Of a stretch of 37,508 nucleotides of DNA, positions 15,712 through 23,673 are shown in pieces. Each line of letters starts with the position of its first letter. Within the stretch, counting starts at the first letter, position 1. A model generated the notes under the pieces. It was not told the origin of the DNA and did no database searches. It saw only the letters and a program-made list of their open reading frames with translations. Source of the stretch: a virus. Location of the stretch: the IMG/VR virus record IMGVR_UViG_3300021962_010873, positions 1-37,508 of that record. One strand, given 5' to 3'. The translations under genes and the position numbers were made by a program.

Positions 15712-17655
15712 TTATCTCAATTCTCTTAAATCGAATGTTCTAACTCCATCAACCGTGATACGACCATAGAAACGGTTGTTAACCATTTTCTTAGCGTATC
15801 TTGTCATAATACCTTTGATAGGTGTAAAGTTGAATGGGTTGTACATTGTAGGTGTCAATTGTAGTGGTACATACGGTGCGTAGATGTAACCTGTGTCTAA
15901 CAATGATGTTCCTTTGTGACCGATTAACACTTGGTTAGGCGGGAAGTAAGGATCACGGTAAACTTGGTAACGACCTGAAAGTGTACCTACTCTTTCGATA
16001 CCCATGTTGTATTGATCTTGCTCAGGAGCCGCGTTAGATACATGGAAGTATTCTAAATCGTCAAAGATTGCAGAAACCTCAGATGATACAACGATCCAGT
16101 TAGCACCACCACGAAGAGTTGACTTGTGGATTTGTGCAGACAATTGGTTGATTGCTGTGATCAAAGTTTGGTTCCAATCTTTCTGAGTGTAAGAAACTTG
16201 GTTGTTGATTCTTCTCCATCCGTTGTAATCCCAACGAAGGTTCCAAGCTGCACCTTTTCTCAAGTCACGAAGGATTTCACGGTCGATCTCAGCTGCTACT
16301 TGTTCTGACAACAATGCTGTCAATTCAGCTTCAGCATCGATGTTGTGGAATGCTGCCACATCTTGAGCTAATTCAGGAGACCATTGTGCTCTTAGTTTTC
16401 TTTCTGTAACAGATACAGTTACTGACTCAAGGTCAAAAGAAACCTCACCTATTTGGTCTTCAAATTCAAGGTTAGCATATCTTCTATACCATGCGATGAA
16501 TGATGAACCTGACGCCGCCGCTGTAATAGTAGTACCTGTGTAACCATCTAAAGATGATGCATCACAGTCAGCACATACAGGACAAGATAAGTCTACTTCT
16601 AAATAAATACAACCGTTTTGGTCACAGATATCATTATAGTTACCACCGTTACCAGTGTTAGTTCCTGTTGCATTACCTGAGTTACGGAATACAGTTGCTG
16701 TATTTGTAGAAGTTGGTTGTACAATTCCTTTACCGTAGATTTGAGTAACTACTCTAAACAATAATGGAGTGTAAACAGTTGATCCGTTGTACGATGTTGT
16801 AAGTACATTACAAGGAGTTGTAGAAGCTGTAATATTTGATGTACCATAGATTCTCAAATCAGATAAGAAAGATTCTGTATCCATTTCGTTTCCGTCAGGA
16901 CCAATTAATTTTCCTGTACCTGCGTTTGCAAATCCACATAACTTCATAAGTACTTTTCTGTAGTTATTAGCAGGAATCTCAAGACCATCTGTAGGTGTTC
17001 CTTGTGCAATACTTGCATCTACAAGTTCTGAACCAGCCCAAGCTTGGATGGTGGTGTTAGCTGTTACAGCAGTCCACTTACCTTTTGAATAGTCAAATAA
17101 TCCTGGAGGATCTAAACTAGCTTCGTTTCCTTCGTAGAATAAATCGTACAAATCTTTTTTATACGGATAGTTAGGTTGTTCAGCTCCTGGATAACCTTGG
17201 TTAGGATTTCCATTTGGGTTGTTAGGTGATCCTACAGGCGCGTAGTGTTCTCCACCTGCATCTTGAACATCAGTTTGAGGGTATCCATTAGCCAATAATG
17301 AATCTGCGTTTGAATATCCTTGGATTCTTGGTACAAAGTAGAACAATTTACCGATAGGTAAGTTCATAGCTTGTACTGATACGATGTCATTTGCTAACAA
17401 TTTAGAGAATACTCTTCGTACAATCGGGAAAACAACTGTTTCAAACGCTCCGTTAGAAGTTCCGTCTGAAGTTGCTTCGTTGATTAAGAAAGATGCTTGG
17501 TTCTCATATAATTGAGCGACATTTTCTTTAAGGTGACCTCTTAGACCATCTAAAAAGCCTAATTTGTCCCATTTGTTAATTGTGTCTTCTTTGATAACTT
17601 TTAGGTGTTTTAACCCAATGTTACCAACAAGACCTGATTCTAATAATGCTCCCAT
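15712..17655 (-). CDS. Major capsid protein (gp23-like)
   Basis: A 647-residue T4 gp23-type capsid protein. A ~60-residue N-terminal prodomain ends in FLINE|ATS (Glu60), a good match for prohead-protease cleavage and close to Glu65 in T4 gp23. Typical family segments are FETVVFPIVRRVFSKLLAND, SFDLESVTVSVTERKLRAQW, HNIDAEAELTALLSEQVAAE, GANWIVVSSEVSAIF and the C-terminal MTRYAKKMVNNRFYGRI. It is longer than T4 gp23 because of an inserted region (about 120-380) with a cysteine cluster at 344, 349, 358, 361 and 364. It lies right after the scaffold gene, as in T4. Eight A residues stand directly before the ATG and no Shine-Dalgarno is present. Confidence 0.93.
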   Translation of the reverse strand: MGALLESGLVGNIGLKHLKVIKEDTINKWDKLGFLDGLRGHLKENVAQLYENQASFLINEATSDGTSNGAFETVVFPIVRRVFSKLLANDIVSVQAMNLPIGKLFYFVPRIQGYSNADSLLANGYPQTDVQDAGGEHYAPVGSPNNPNGNPNQGYPGAEQPNYPYKKDLYDLFYEGNEASLDPPGLFDYSKGKWTAVTANTTIQAWAGSELVDASIAQGTPTDGLEIPANNYRKVLMKLCGFANAGTGKLIGPDGNEMDTESFLSDLRIYGTSNITASTTPCNVLTTSYNGSTVYTPLLFRVVTQIYGKGIVQPTSTNTATVFRNSGNATGTNTGNGGNYNDICDQNGCIYLEVDLSCPVCADCDASSLDGYTGTTITAAASGSSFIAWYRRYANLEFEDQIGEVSFDLESVTVSVTERKLRAQWSPELAQDVAAFHNIDAEAELTALLSEQVAAEIDREILRDLRKGAAWNLRWDYNGWRRINNQVSYTQKDWNQTLITAINQLSAQIHKSTLRGGANWIVVSSEVSAIFDDLEYFHVSNAAPEQDQYNMGIERVGTLSGRYQVYRDPYFPPNQVLIGHKGTSLLDTGYIYAPYVPLQLTPTMYNPFNFTPIKGIMTRYAKKMVNNRFYGRITVDGVRTFDLRELR

Positions 17656-17687
17656 TTTTTTTTGGTTTTTATTATTTTAGTTTATGT

Positions 17688-19211
17688 TTATTTTATTTTA
17701 CCCATTAAATCCTTCATTCTTAAGAATTGCGGATTCTCATAAGTTTTTGATTCAATCAAGTTAACCGCCGATCCTGATTCAACAGTTTTATTAACAGTTC
17801 TCTCAATTGATTCGTTTATTTTTTGTTCTGATGATGAACTACCTGTATTCAATTCAGATTTGATAGTTCTGTACAGATTTTTTGATTCCTTTAAAGACTC
17901 AACATTATCGAATCTTCTAAGAATGTTTATTTTTTCTTGTTTAGTTGTAGAATGCTCAGTGAACAATCTAGTCGCATATGCCAAATTGGAGTTGAAAATT
18001 GCAACTTCGTTCAGTTTGGTTCTGAAAACATCAAGAGCTTTTTTGTATTCTTCATTTTTTTCTCTCAACATCTCAACTTGTTCATTAACTCTAGTATTAG
18101 GTCTTTGTCTAATTTCTTTTCTGTTAATGTTTTGATCTGAACCTTTTCTATTACCAACTTTGTTAGCTCTAGTATAACTGTTAGTACGAACCGCCTCTTT
18201 TGTTTCCATTTTTTTGGCTTTCATCTTAGCGTGTAGATCTTCCTCTTTATATTCAAACTTGGCTTTTCCTGTACCCATTGCTTTAGTACCTTTACCGAAC
18301 GCTTCTTTTTTCTTAGTGTCAAATCCGCGATCCATGTTAGGTCTTTTATCGTAACTAAATTTAGGTCCCTTTCCAATTCCAACACCTTTAGGTTTCATAG
18401 ATTTTTTTACAGCTTCCATAACGGCATCCAAATCATAATCTGAATCGTCGTCCTCATCCATAGGGAAATTACTCATCATGTCATCGTCATCTTCTTCCAT
18501 ATAAAGATCACCCATGTCATCGTTATCTTGATCATCCATTGCGATTTCATAAACAACTTCATCTTCATTATCATCCATGTACATGTCTTCGTTTAAGTCA
18601 TCCTCAACATTATCCATATACATATCTTCATACAAGTCGTCGTTATCATCAACTTCAATTTCATACATCAAATCTGAATCATAAGCCATATTTTCACCGA
18701 ATTCATCAGTGTACTCTTCAGCGTCAATATCATAACCTTCGATGTCTGATTCTCCTAATTGGATCATATACTCATCTTCACCATCAGTTAAGTGGATATT
18801 CTCACCGTCTTTTTTGACAATAATACCATCCTCGTCACCCATAGCTTTGAAAACTTTCAAAACCTCTGCATCTGATGCTCCAGTCATGTCAATAGTTTCA
18901 TCATCATCCATTGCCATGTCGTCATCATCCATTGCCATGTCGTCATCATCCATTGCCATGTCGTCATCATCCATTGCCATGTCGTCATCGTCCATTGACA
19001 TTTCATCATCGTCCATTGCCATGTCATCGTCATCAGGTGTTGGTTCTTCAATCTCATCTTCATCTTGTTCTCTCAGAGATTCTTTTACCAGTTGTTTGAT
19101 TTCTTCACTCATAGTAGACTGAAGTATTCCTTTTGCATTCTCTTGAAGAGTCTCCTCCAAATTCTTGATTTGGAAAAGAGCATCTTCTACTACATTTTTG
19201 TTGTAACTCAT
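17688..19211 (-). CDS. Prohead scaffold/core protein (gp22-like)
   Basis: A 507-residue very acidic protein located between prohead protease and capsid genes, the place of T4 gp22. N-terminal helices (VVEDALFQIKNLEETLQE; IKQLVKESLRE) are followed by a run of heptads of the DDDDMAM type (about 60-105), more acidic segments to ~260, a basic stretch (280-370; KPKGVGIGKGPKFSYDKRPN) and a helical C-terminal coiled-coil region (about 375-507). Scaffold proteins form the transient inner core and are degraded by the prohead protease. Function comes from position and composition rather than a conserved motif. Eight A residues stand directly before the ATG. Confidence 0.8.
   Translation of the reverse strand: MSYNKNVVEDALFQIKNLEETLQENAKGILQSTMSEEIKQLVKESLREQDEDEIEEPTPDDDDMAMDDDEMSMDDDDMAMDDDDMAMDDDDMAMDDDDMAMDDDETIDMTGASDAEVLKVFKAMGDEDGIIVKKDGENIHLTDGEDEYMIQLGESDIEGYDIDAEEYTDEFGENMAYDSDLMYEIEVDDNDDLYEDMYMDNVEDDLNEDMYMDDNEDEVVYEIAMDDQDNDDMGDLYMEEDDDDMMSNFPMDEDDDSDYDLDAVMEAVKKSMKPKGVGIGKGPKFSYDKRPNMDRGFDTKKKEAFGKGTKAMGTGKAKFEYKEEDLHAKMKAKKMETKEAVRTNSYTRANKVGNRKGSDQNINRKEIRQRPNTRVNEQVEMLREKNEEYKKALDVFRTKLNEVAIFNSNLAYATRLFTEHSTTKQEKINILRRFDNVESLKESKNLYRTIKSELNTGSSSSEQKINESIERTVNKTVESGSAVNLIESKTYENPQFLRMKDLMGKIK
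18898..19036 (-). repeat. Tandem 21-bp repeats in scaffold gene
   Basis: About six 21-bp units, written on the + strand as CATCCATTGCCATGTCGTCAT, code for heptads of the DDDDMAM type. Adjacent copies are almost identical at DNA level, so the array is recent or actively homogenised and can change length in frame. Confidence 0.9.
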
Positions 19212-19232
19212 TTTTTTTTAAATAGTTTTCTA

Positions 19233-19240
19233 ATAAATAT
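19233..19240 (-). promoter_or_regulatory. RTATTTAT motif, putative late promoter
   Basis: ATATTTAT on the minus strand, 21 nt before the scaffold ATG at 19211 and just downstream of a minus-strand terminator, so scaffold and capsid genes can form their own transcription unit. Confidence 0.55.
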
Positions 19241-19281
19241 TCACTTTTTTTAAAAAAATTCGTATAACGGTGTGTTTAGAC

Positions 19282-19318
19282 AAAAAAAAAGGGAAAAAGA
19301 CTTTTGTCCTCTTCCCTT
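19282..19318 (-). terminator. Intrinsic terminator after the 70-residue gene
   Basis: On the minus strand a stem of 13 bp with two mismatches (AAGGGAAGAGGAC / GTCTTTTTCCCTT), with loop AAAA, is followed by a run of nine U. It separates the protease unit from the scaffold/capsid unit. Confidence 0.85.
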
Positions 19319-19339
19319 CATTTTAGAAATTCTTTAATT

Positions 19340-19552
19340 TTAGTTTTCGATTACCTCATCAATTTTGGATTCAACAATTGCTGTAATTCTCCAATCTTGT
19401 GAATAGTTTTCATAAACTTTAGTTACTTTCGCCTCTACATCTGTTGGTGAATAACCTTTAACAAGTTTTTCTTCTCTCATTTTTTTGATCTTACCTGTAT
19501 TCTCGTCAGGCATATCAGTTGTGATTTTTGCTATAAAATATTTTTCGTCCAT
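19340..19552 (-). CDS. Small conserved protein, DUF4494-like, 70 residues
   Basis: A small protein, starting MDEKYFIAKITTDMPDENTGKIKK, which resembles the DUF4494 family common in Bacteroidota and their phages: a beta-strand, a Lys-rich turn, then the segment EKLVKGYSPTDVEAKVTKVYE. The function of that family is unknown. It starts 7 nt after the prohead protease stop and is closed by a terminator, so it is co-transcribed with the protease. The family resemblance is from memory and moderate. Confidence 0.65.
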   Translation of the reverse strand: MDEKYFIAKITTDMPDENTGKIKKMREEKLVKGYSPTDVEAKVTKVYENYSQDWRITAIVESKIDEVIEN

Positions 19553-19559
19553 AATTTAA

Positions 19560-20288
19560 TTATTTGTTTAAATAATCGGACAATCTATTCATTAAGTCAA
19601 GCGATTTGGCACCCGTTTCTCCAACATGTCTTTGAGCTTGTACCTTTTTTTCTTCGTCAAGATTTTCCTCATACTTTAGTCTTTCATCTTTATCCCTAAA
19701 CAAATATGCTCCTGGTGTGGATGGTGAGGATACCAAGTCAAAACAAATTAATTCAAAATCATCCTGTACTTCATTTTGTTCACCAACTTTTTTAAGTGAT
19801 CCTACACCACGAGAAGAAATACCTAATGTAACCCCCTGACGAAGATAGTTTGCCGCTAAGTCACCTTTTGTAGACACAATACCCCTTTCATGAAAACCCG
19901 GACTTGTAAGTAATTTCAATTTACCTAATAATACAGGACCTTCCCACCATATATCGGTAATTGCATGTGAGACACGATCAAGATCTATAAGTGAAGACTC
20001 AGGGTGATTTAATTCAGAAAGAGCCGTTCCCTTTTGAATCATTTTTTTATAGTTCTCAGCTTCTCTTTTTAATATCTTTTCAGGGTAGATTCTTCCGTTT
20101 CTATTTGGTGTATTATATTTTTGAAGTACGGCATAAAACTCAAACGGTTTTGAGTGATCTAACATATCACGATTTTCTCTAATCATTGATAGATTTCTTC
20201 TTTCATTCGGGTCTATATAACCAGCATCGTACTCAACAAGGATTCCACGACCTGAATCTCTTGGTCCTAATATTTTTAAATCGCTCAT
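19560..20288 (-). CDS. Prohead protease (gp21-like)
   Basis: A 242-residue serine protease of the T4 gp21 / herpesvirus assemblin fold. The family block KYNTPNRNGRIYPEKIL is at about 57-73. The catalytic His is His95 in LSELNHPESS and the nucleophile is Ser158 or Ser159 in TLGISSRGVGS. FDLVSSPSTPGAYLF (about 184-198) is a further signature. It would cleave scaffold, capsid prodomain and internal proteins after (L/I)-x-E; matching sites are visible in the capsid protein and in two leader-bearing proteins of this window. Its position between core-like genes and the scaffold is that of T4 gene 21. Confidence 0.9.
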   Translation of the reverse strand: MSDLKILGPRDSGRGILVEYDAGYIDPNERRNLSMIRENRDMLDHSKPFEFYAVLQKYNTPNRNGRIYPEKILKREAENYKKMIQKGTALSELNHPESSLIDLDRVSHAITDIWWEGPVLLGKLKLLTSPGFHERGIVSTKGDLAANYLRQGVTLGISSRGVGSLKKVGEQNEVQDDFELICFDLVSSPSTPGAYLFRDKDERLKYEENLDEEKKVQAQRHVGETGAKSLDLMNRLSDYLNK

Positions 20289-20303
20289 CTAATATTTTAT
20301 TTA

Positions 20304-20311
20304 ATAAATAC
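20304..20311 (-). promoter_or_regulatory. RTATTTAT motif, putative late promoter
   Basis: GTATTTAT on the minus strand, 15 nt before the prohead protease ATG at 20288. Confidence 0.45.
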
Positions 20312-20778
20312 TAAATAGTTTCAGTTTCTTTCTTTATAGGTTTTTGATTTCCGTTTTTTGTCAAATAAAATTTGAAGTATTTGTTTTTACTCAAAACATC
20401 TCCATATACTGATTTTACTAAATTTTTGATTTGTTTTTTTAAGAATGGGGATTTGAAATCCATTGGTTCTATCAAAAATAAATTTATTTCTAAATTCATG
20501 AATGATTTTTTCTTAACTTGTAACCCGCTAGTCCTGAGGTCTAAATCGACAATAAATTTTGTGTCGAAAGTTTGTTTGTTTATGTTTTCTAAAACTGAGT
20601 GTTTAACACTTCTTGTCATGTTCAAAACGACTCTGTTCCAATTTTCAATTTCTTCTTTTGGTTCTACCCAAGTTTGGATATTTAAAAAAATTGATTTTAA
20701 ATTTGTGGCATCTATTGTACCAAATTGGGATTTAAAGGATCGATATCCATTTAATTTGACCGTTTTTCCTTTTTTCAT
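20311..20778 (-). CDS. Hypothetical protein in head module, 155 residues
   Basis: A basic protein with alternating beta-strand patterns (VDLDLRTSGLQVKKKSFMNL, EINLFLIEPMDF). No family is recognised. It lies between the probable core protein and the prohead protease, on the same strand, so a role in head assembly is likely by position. No late motif is seen upstream; the divergent region to bS21 contains a palindrome instead. Confidence 0.65.
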   Translation of the reverse strand: MKKGKTVKLNGYRSFKSQFGTIDATNLKSIFLNIQTWVEPKEEIENWNRVVLNMTRSVKHSVLENINKQTFDTKFIVDLDLRTSGLQVKKKSFMNLEINLFLIEPMDFKSPFLKKQIKNLVKSVYGDVLSKNKYFKFYLTKNGNQKPIKKETETI

Positions 20779-20809
20779 AAAAATTTTTCATGTCTCAATA
20801 GTTTATTTT

Positions 20810-20828
20810 TGATTAATTGTAATCAATT
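20810..20828. promoter_or_regulatory. Nested palindrome, possible operator between head gene and bS21
   Basis: TGATTA-ATTG-TAATCA (20810-20825) is a perfect inverted repeat, overlapping a second one, AATTG-TAAT-CAATT (20815-20828). It lies between divergent genes and just before the late-type motif of the bS21 gene, a good place for a regulator-binding site. Confidence 0.4.
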
Positions 20829-20831
20829 ATT

Positions 20832-20839
20832 ATATTTAT
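20832..20839 (+). promoter_or_regulatory. RTATTTAT motif before bS21 gene
   Basis: ATATTTAT, 19 nt before the ATG at 20859, preceded by a nested palindrome. Confidence 0.45.
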
Positions 20840-20858
20840 ATCAACAATCTTAAAATTA

Positions 20859-21047
20859 ATGTTATTAGTAGAAGTAAAAAAAGGTAATATAGAAAAAGCC
20901 ATTAAGGACCTCAAAGGAAAATTAATTAGAACCAAACAAAACGCTTTGCTTTTTGAAAGAAAGGAATTTGTAAAAAAGTCTGTTATAAAAAGAGAACAGA
21001 AGAAAAAAGCGACTTATATTCAAAAGTTGAAATCATCAAATGATTAA
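20859..21047 (+). CDS. rpsU: Ribosomal protein bS21 homologue
   Basis: A 62-residue protein matching the Bacteroidota form of bS21: MLLVEVKKGNIEKAIKDLKGKL with the family spacing, then ERKEFVKKSVIKREQKKKAT and YIQKL. Family members in the hosts have a similar RQxFxKPSVxKRxQxxKAxYIQxL ending. bS21 binds the small ribosomal subunit near the 3' end of 16S rRNA; in Flavobacterium it helps to cover the anti-Shine-Dalgarno, and a tyrosine near position 54 is important there. Tyr53 here is at the matching place. The gene lies alone on the + strand inside the head module, shares its stop with the convergent gene (TTAA), and has a late-type motif upstream. Confidence 0.87.
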   Translation: MLLVEVKKGNIEKAIKDLKGKLIRTKQNALLFERKEFVKKSVIKREQKKKATYIQKLKSSND

Positions 21048-21760
21048 AGACCTTCATTAAGGTTTTTTAATTTAAAGTAATTAATTTCAGAAAAAGATTC
21101 TTTTTGTAGTTTTTCCATAACTTGCTCAATCGTTTTGATTGTCTCGGAATCATTTTCTTTATTTTTTCTTTCCGAAAGTTTTTCTAAAACTGTTTCTTTT
21201 TCTCTATTGTAATTTTCGTTGATCTGGTCTTTTGGTATTTTCAAAAGATTTACCAATTCTTTTTTTTCACCTTCATTTAGTGAGGAAATAAAATTTTCAA
21301 TAGTTTTATTTGCAACTTTGACCATAGTTTTTAGAGGAACCTTTATTGGTTGGTTTAAAACACTTTCTTCAGTTTTAGATAAATTTTCAATTAAAATTTT
21401 TTTACTTTTTATCTTATTCTCAAGAGTCAAAATATTTGATGAAAAAAGATTATCTATTTCAGAGTATTTGTTTGGGGTTTGGACATGTCCTACCCACATT
21501 TTGAGTTCTTTAATTTGAAAAGGTTTAATTTTATTAATCAAGTTTTCATAAGCGACAATAGATTCATTAATGAATTCGTTGGCCACAGATTCTGATAAAC
21601 CCTTTTTACCTGATAATTCATCATATAAAAAAAATACTTTAGAAATATTTTTATTTTTCAAAATAAGTTGTTCAAATACAAACAAGTCCTTTTTGAGATT
21701 ATTTTTCTTATAAGATTCTACTAAATAAGTTTCTATTTTTGATTTAATTTCTCCAAACAT
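21044..21760 (-). CDS. Probable prohead core protein, 238 residues
   Basis: A Lys/Glu-rich, nearly all-helical protein (long stretches such as SETIKTIEQVMEKLQKES) located between portal and protease, where T4 has the core genes 67 and 68. The N-terminus MFGEIKSKIETYLVES ends in LVE|S, a possible prohead-protease site. No direct sequence match to T4 gp67/68 is seen, so the call is by position, composition and the possible cleavage site. It converges on the bS21 gene with overlapping stops. Confidence 0.6.
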   Translation of the reverse strand: MFGEIKSKIETYLVESYKKNNLKKDLFVFEQLILKNKNISKVFFLYDELSGKKGLSESVANEFINESIVAYENLINKIKPFQIKELKMWVGHVQTPNKYSEIDNLFSSNILTLENKIKSKKILIENLSKTEESVLNQPIKVPLKTMVKVANKTIENFISSLNEGEKKELVNLLKIPKDQINENYNREKETVLEKLSERKNKENDSETIKTIEQVMEKLQKESFSEINYFKLKNLNEGL

Positions 21761-21776
21761 TTTTACTATTTTTCTT

Positions 21777-21784
21777 ATAAATAT
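21777..21784 (-). promoter_or_regulatory. RTATTTAT motif, putative late promoter
   Basis: ATATTTAT on the minus strand, 16 nt before the ATG at 21760. Confidence 0.45.
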
Positions 21785-21798
21785 AAGTTAGTTTGTTA

Positions 21799-23622
21799 TT
21801 ACTCACCAAGTAGTCTTGATAATTCGTCTTCTACTTCACCTAATGAGTCATTCATTCTTCGAAAATCTAAAAATTCGTCATCATCGAAATCATCATCTTT
21901 AGATTCCAAAATCAGTTTATTTTTATCTCTTCTTACTGATTCAGGAATTGGTGGGGCTCCTCCGGCCTCAGGTCCTGGTGGTGGAGGTGGACTTCCCGCT
22001 TCCGGTGGTGGACCGCCAGGTGATGGTGGTGCTCCTCCCGCTTCGGCTCCTGCGGTTTGGGTTCCTCCTGTGACTGTTTTATACAACTTATCAACCGTAT
22101 CAAATATACCTGTATGAGTAACGATTGTTGCGGTGTTGTCTAACTCTGCAGAAACCGCTCTTTCCATTCTGATTTGTAATAAATCATTTTTAATTTCATC
22201 GTCCGAAAAACCAAAAATATGTTTTTTAGCCCAAGTCGCAGATACTGCTTGGATCGATTTAGGAATTTCTGCAACCATGTCTTTATACAAAGTCATTTTT
22301 GTTTGCCATACCTCAACACCTAATAAATCTGCTTGTTTTGACGGATTAGTTAATTGAAGAGTAAAATTAGATAATTCATCTTCAAACCCTAACAAGAACA
22401 GGTGAATAATTGCGATTTTATTCATTTCTGCAATTGCCGATTTTTGGATTCTATTGATCGTTCTTGCAAAACGAATATCCAATAACGATAAGTTTTTACC
22501 ATCACCGACAGGTTCTTCAAAACCCAAATACGCCTTGGGTATACGAAGAGCAGTTACCAATTTCTTTTGGATATATTCGATATCTGCAATCTCCGATAAA
22601 TTCTGAGCTCCAGGTAAAGTATCAATAGGACTTGCTTGTGCAACATCTCTTACAGGAATGAAGTAATCTTGGTCAACAGCCATTTGATTGAATCTCAAAT
22701 CTACATTTCCTGTATTTTTATCAACAACTTGATCTCTTTTGAATTTGTTTGCAACTCTTTGTACATATGGTTCAACATCTTTATCGTCCATGTTACCAAC
22801 ATAAACTTTAAAAACCCTTCTTTCAGGTGCTCGTGATGTTCTATAGATTAACATTGCATCTTCAGATAAAACTAATTGTTTCCAAATACGACGGGCCTTT
22901 TCTAACATTGATGTACCATAAGGAAGTTTTCTATCGTCACCTAATAATCTGAAATGGGCAACCTCCCATGTGTTGAATTCCGCATCTCTTGCTTTCCATG
23001 CGAATTTTAAAGCCTTTCTATTCAAGTTCATAGTAGCCTGAAAGGTTCTTGAGTCCATTCCTCTTTCTAATCTTTCTATCTCAATGTTTGGAAGTTGTAA
23101 ACATCCTGTAACTCCTTTTTCAGGGTCTAATTTCAAATAAACAAAGTTATCTCCATACTTACACATGTTTCTAATCCACATAGGTAAGTTAGTATTAATA
23201 TCTAAGGTATTAACAAACAAATCAACCAAAATACTTTTAATTCTCTTTGATTCTGAATATACTTGTAATACATAACCGTTTTGATCAGGAGTTGTAGATT
23301 CCTCTGCATATATATCAAGGGCGGTAGAGATCTCAGGAGTATACTCCATAGATTCATAATCGTAAAATGCCGCTAATCTTGTAGGTTCATAATATACTGC
23401 TTGAGTGTACAAATTATTTTCAACCTTAGCCCAATTTGTACTCAGATATAAAGACTGTTGATTTTGCAACTTAGCCTTTTCATATTCGGCCTTACTTTGG
23501 GTTTTAAGTATTTCAGTTTTATCTAACTTATAATCAGGTTGTCCCTGACCCAATGTTGAGTTAGGTCCAAAAGTTTGGGCCAATCTTTGCCAAACAGTTA
23601 GATTTTGATTGTTGTTTTCCAT
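21799..23622 (-). CDS. Portal protein (gp20-like)
   Basis: A 607-residue T4-like portal, the 12-fold ring through which DNA enters the head. Family features include YYEPTRLAAFYDYESMEYTP near residue 80, a run around 100-125 (LDIYAEESTTPDQNG), AHFRLLGDDRKLPYGTSMLE, RRIWKQLVLSEDAMLIYRTS, the RRVFKVYVGNM strand and DTLPGAQNLSEIADIEYIQK. The C-terminal ~85 residues contain a Pro/Gly/Ala-rich tract (GGAPPSPGGPPPEAGSPPPP) not expected in T4 and possibly a flexible tail. It follows the terminase and a short Thr/Pro protein on the same strand, and has its own upstream late-type motif. Confidence 0.9.
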   Translation of the reverse strand: MENNNQNLTVWQRLAQTFGPNSTLGQGQPDYKLDKTEILKTQSKAEYEKAKLQNQQSLYLSTNWAKVENNLYTQAVYYEPTRLAAFYDYESMEYTPEISTALDIYAEESTTPDQNGYVLQVYSESKRIKSILVDLFVNTLDINTNLPMWIRNMCKYGDNFVYLKLDPEKGVTGCLQLPNIEIERLERGMDSRTFQATMNLNRKALKFAWKARDAEFNTWEVAHFRLLGDDRKLPYGTSMLEKARRIWKQLVLSEDAMLIYRTSRAPERRVFKVYVGNMDDKDVEPYVQRVANKFKRDQVVDKNTGNVDLRFNQMAVDQDYFIPVRDVAQASPIDTLPGAQNLSEIADIEYIQKKLVTALRIPKAYLGFEEPVGDGKNLSLLDIRFARTINRIQKSAIAEMNKIAIIHLFLLGFEDELSNFTLQLTNPSKQADLLGVEVWQTKMTLYKDMVAEIPKSIQAVSATWAKKHIFGFSDDEIKNDLLQIRMERAVSAELDNTATIVTHTGIFDTVDKLYKTVTGGTQTAGAEAGGAPPSPGGPPPEAGSPPPPPGPEAGGAPPIPESVRRDKNKLILESKDDDFDDDEFLDFRRMNDSLGEVEDELSRLLGE

Positions 23623-23643
23623 GTAAATAATTTAACTATAGAA

Positions 23644-23651
23644 ATAAATAT
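23644..23651 (-). promoter_or_regulatory. RTATTTAT motif, putative late promoter
   Basis: ATATTTAT on the minus strand, 21 nt before the portal ATG at 23622. Confidence 0.5.
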
Positions 23652-23673
23652 TTCAATAGTTGATTAATCTCAA

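Noticed and set aside
18898-19036. Regular short repeats considered as a CRISPR array
   Set aside because: The units are directly tandem, have no spacers and are in frame with a protein heptad.
18742-19122. 126-codon open frame on the + strand, rich in SSSSIAM
   Set aside because: It is the antisense of the acidic DDDDMAM repeats in the scaffold gene and has no start context of its own.
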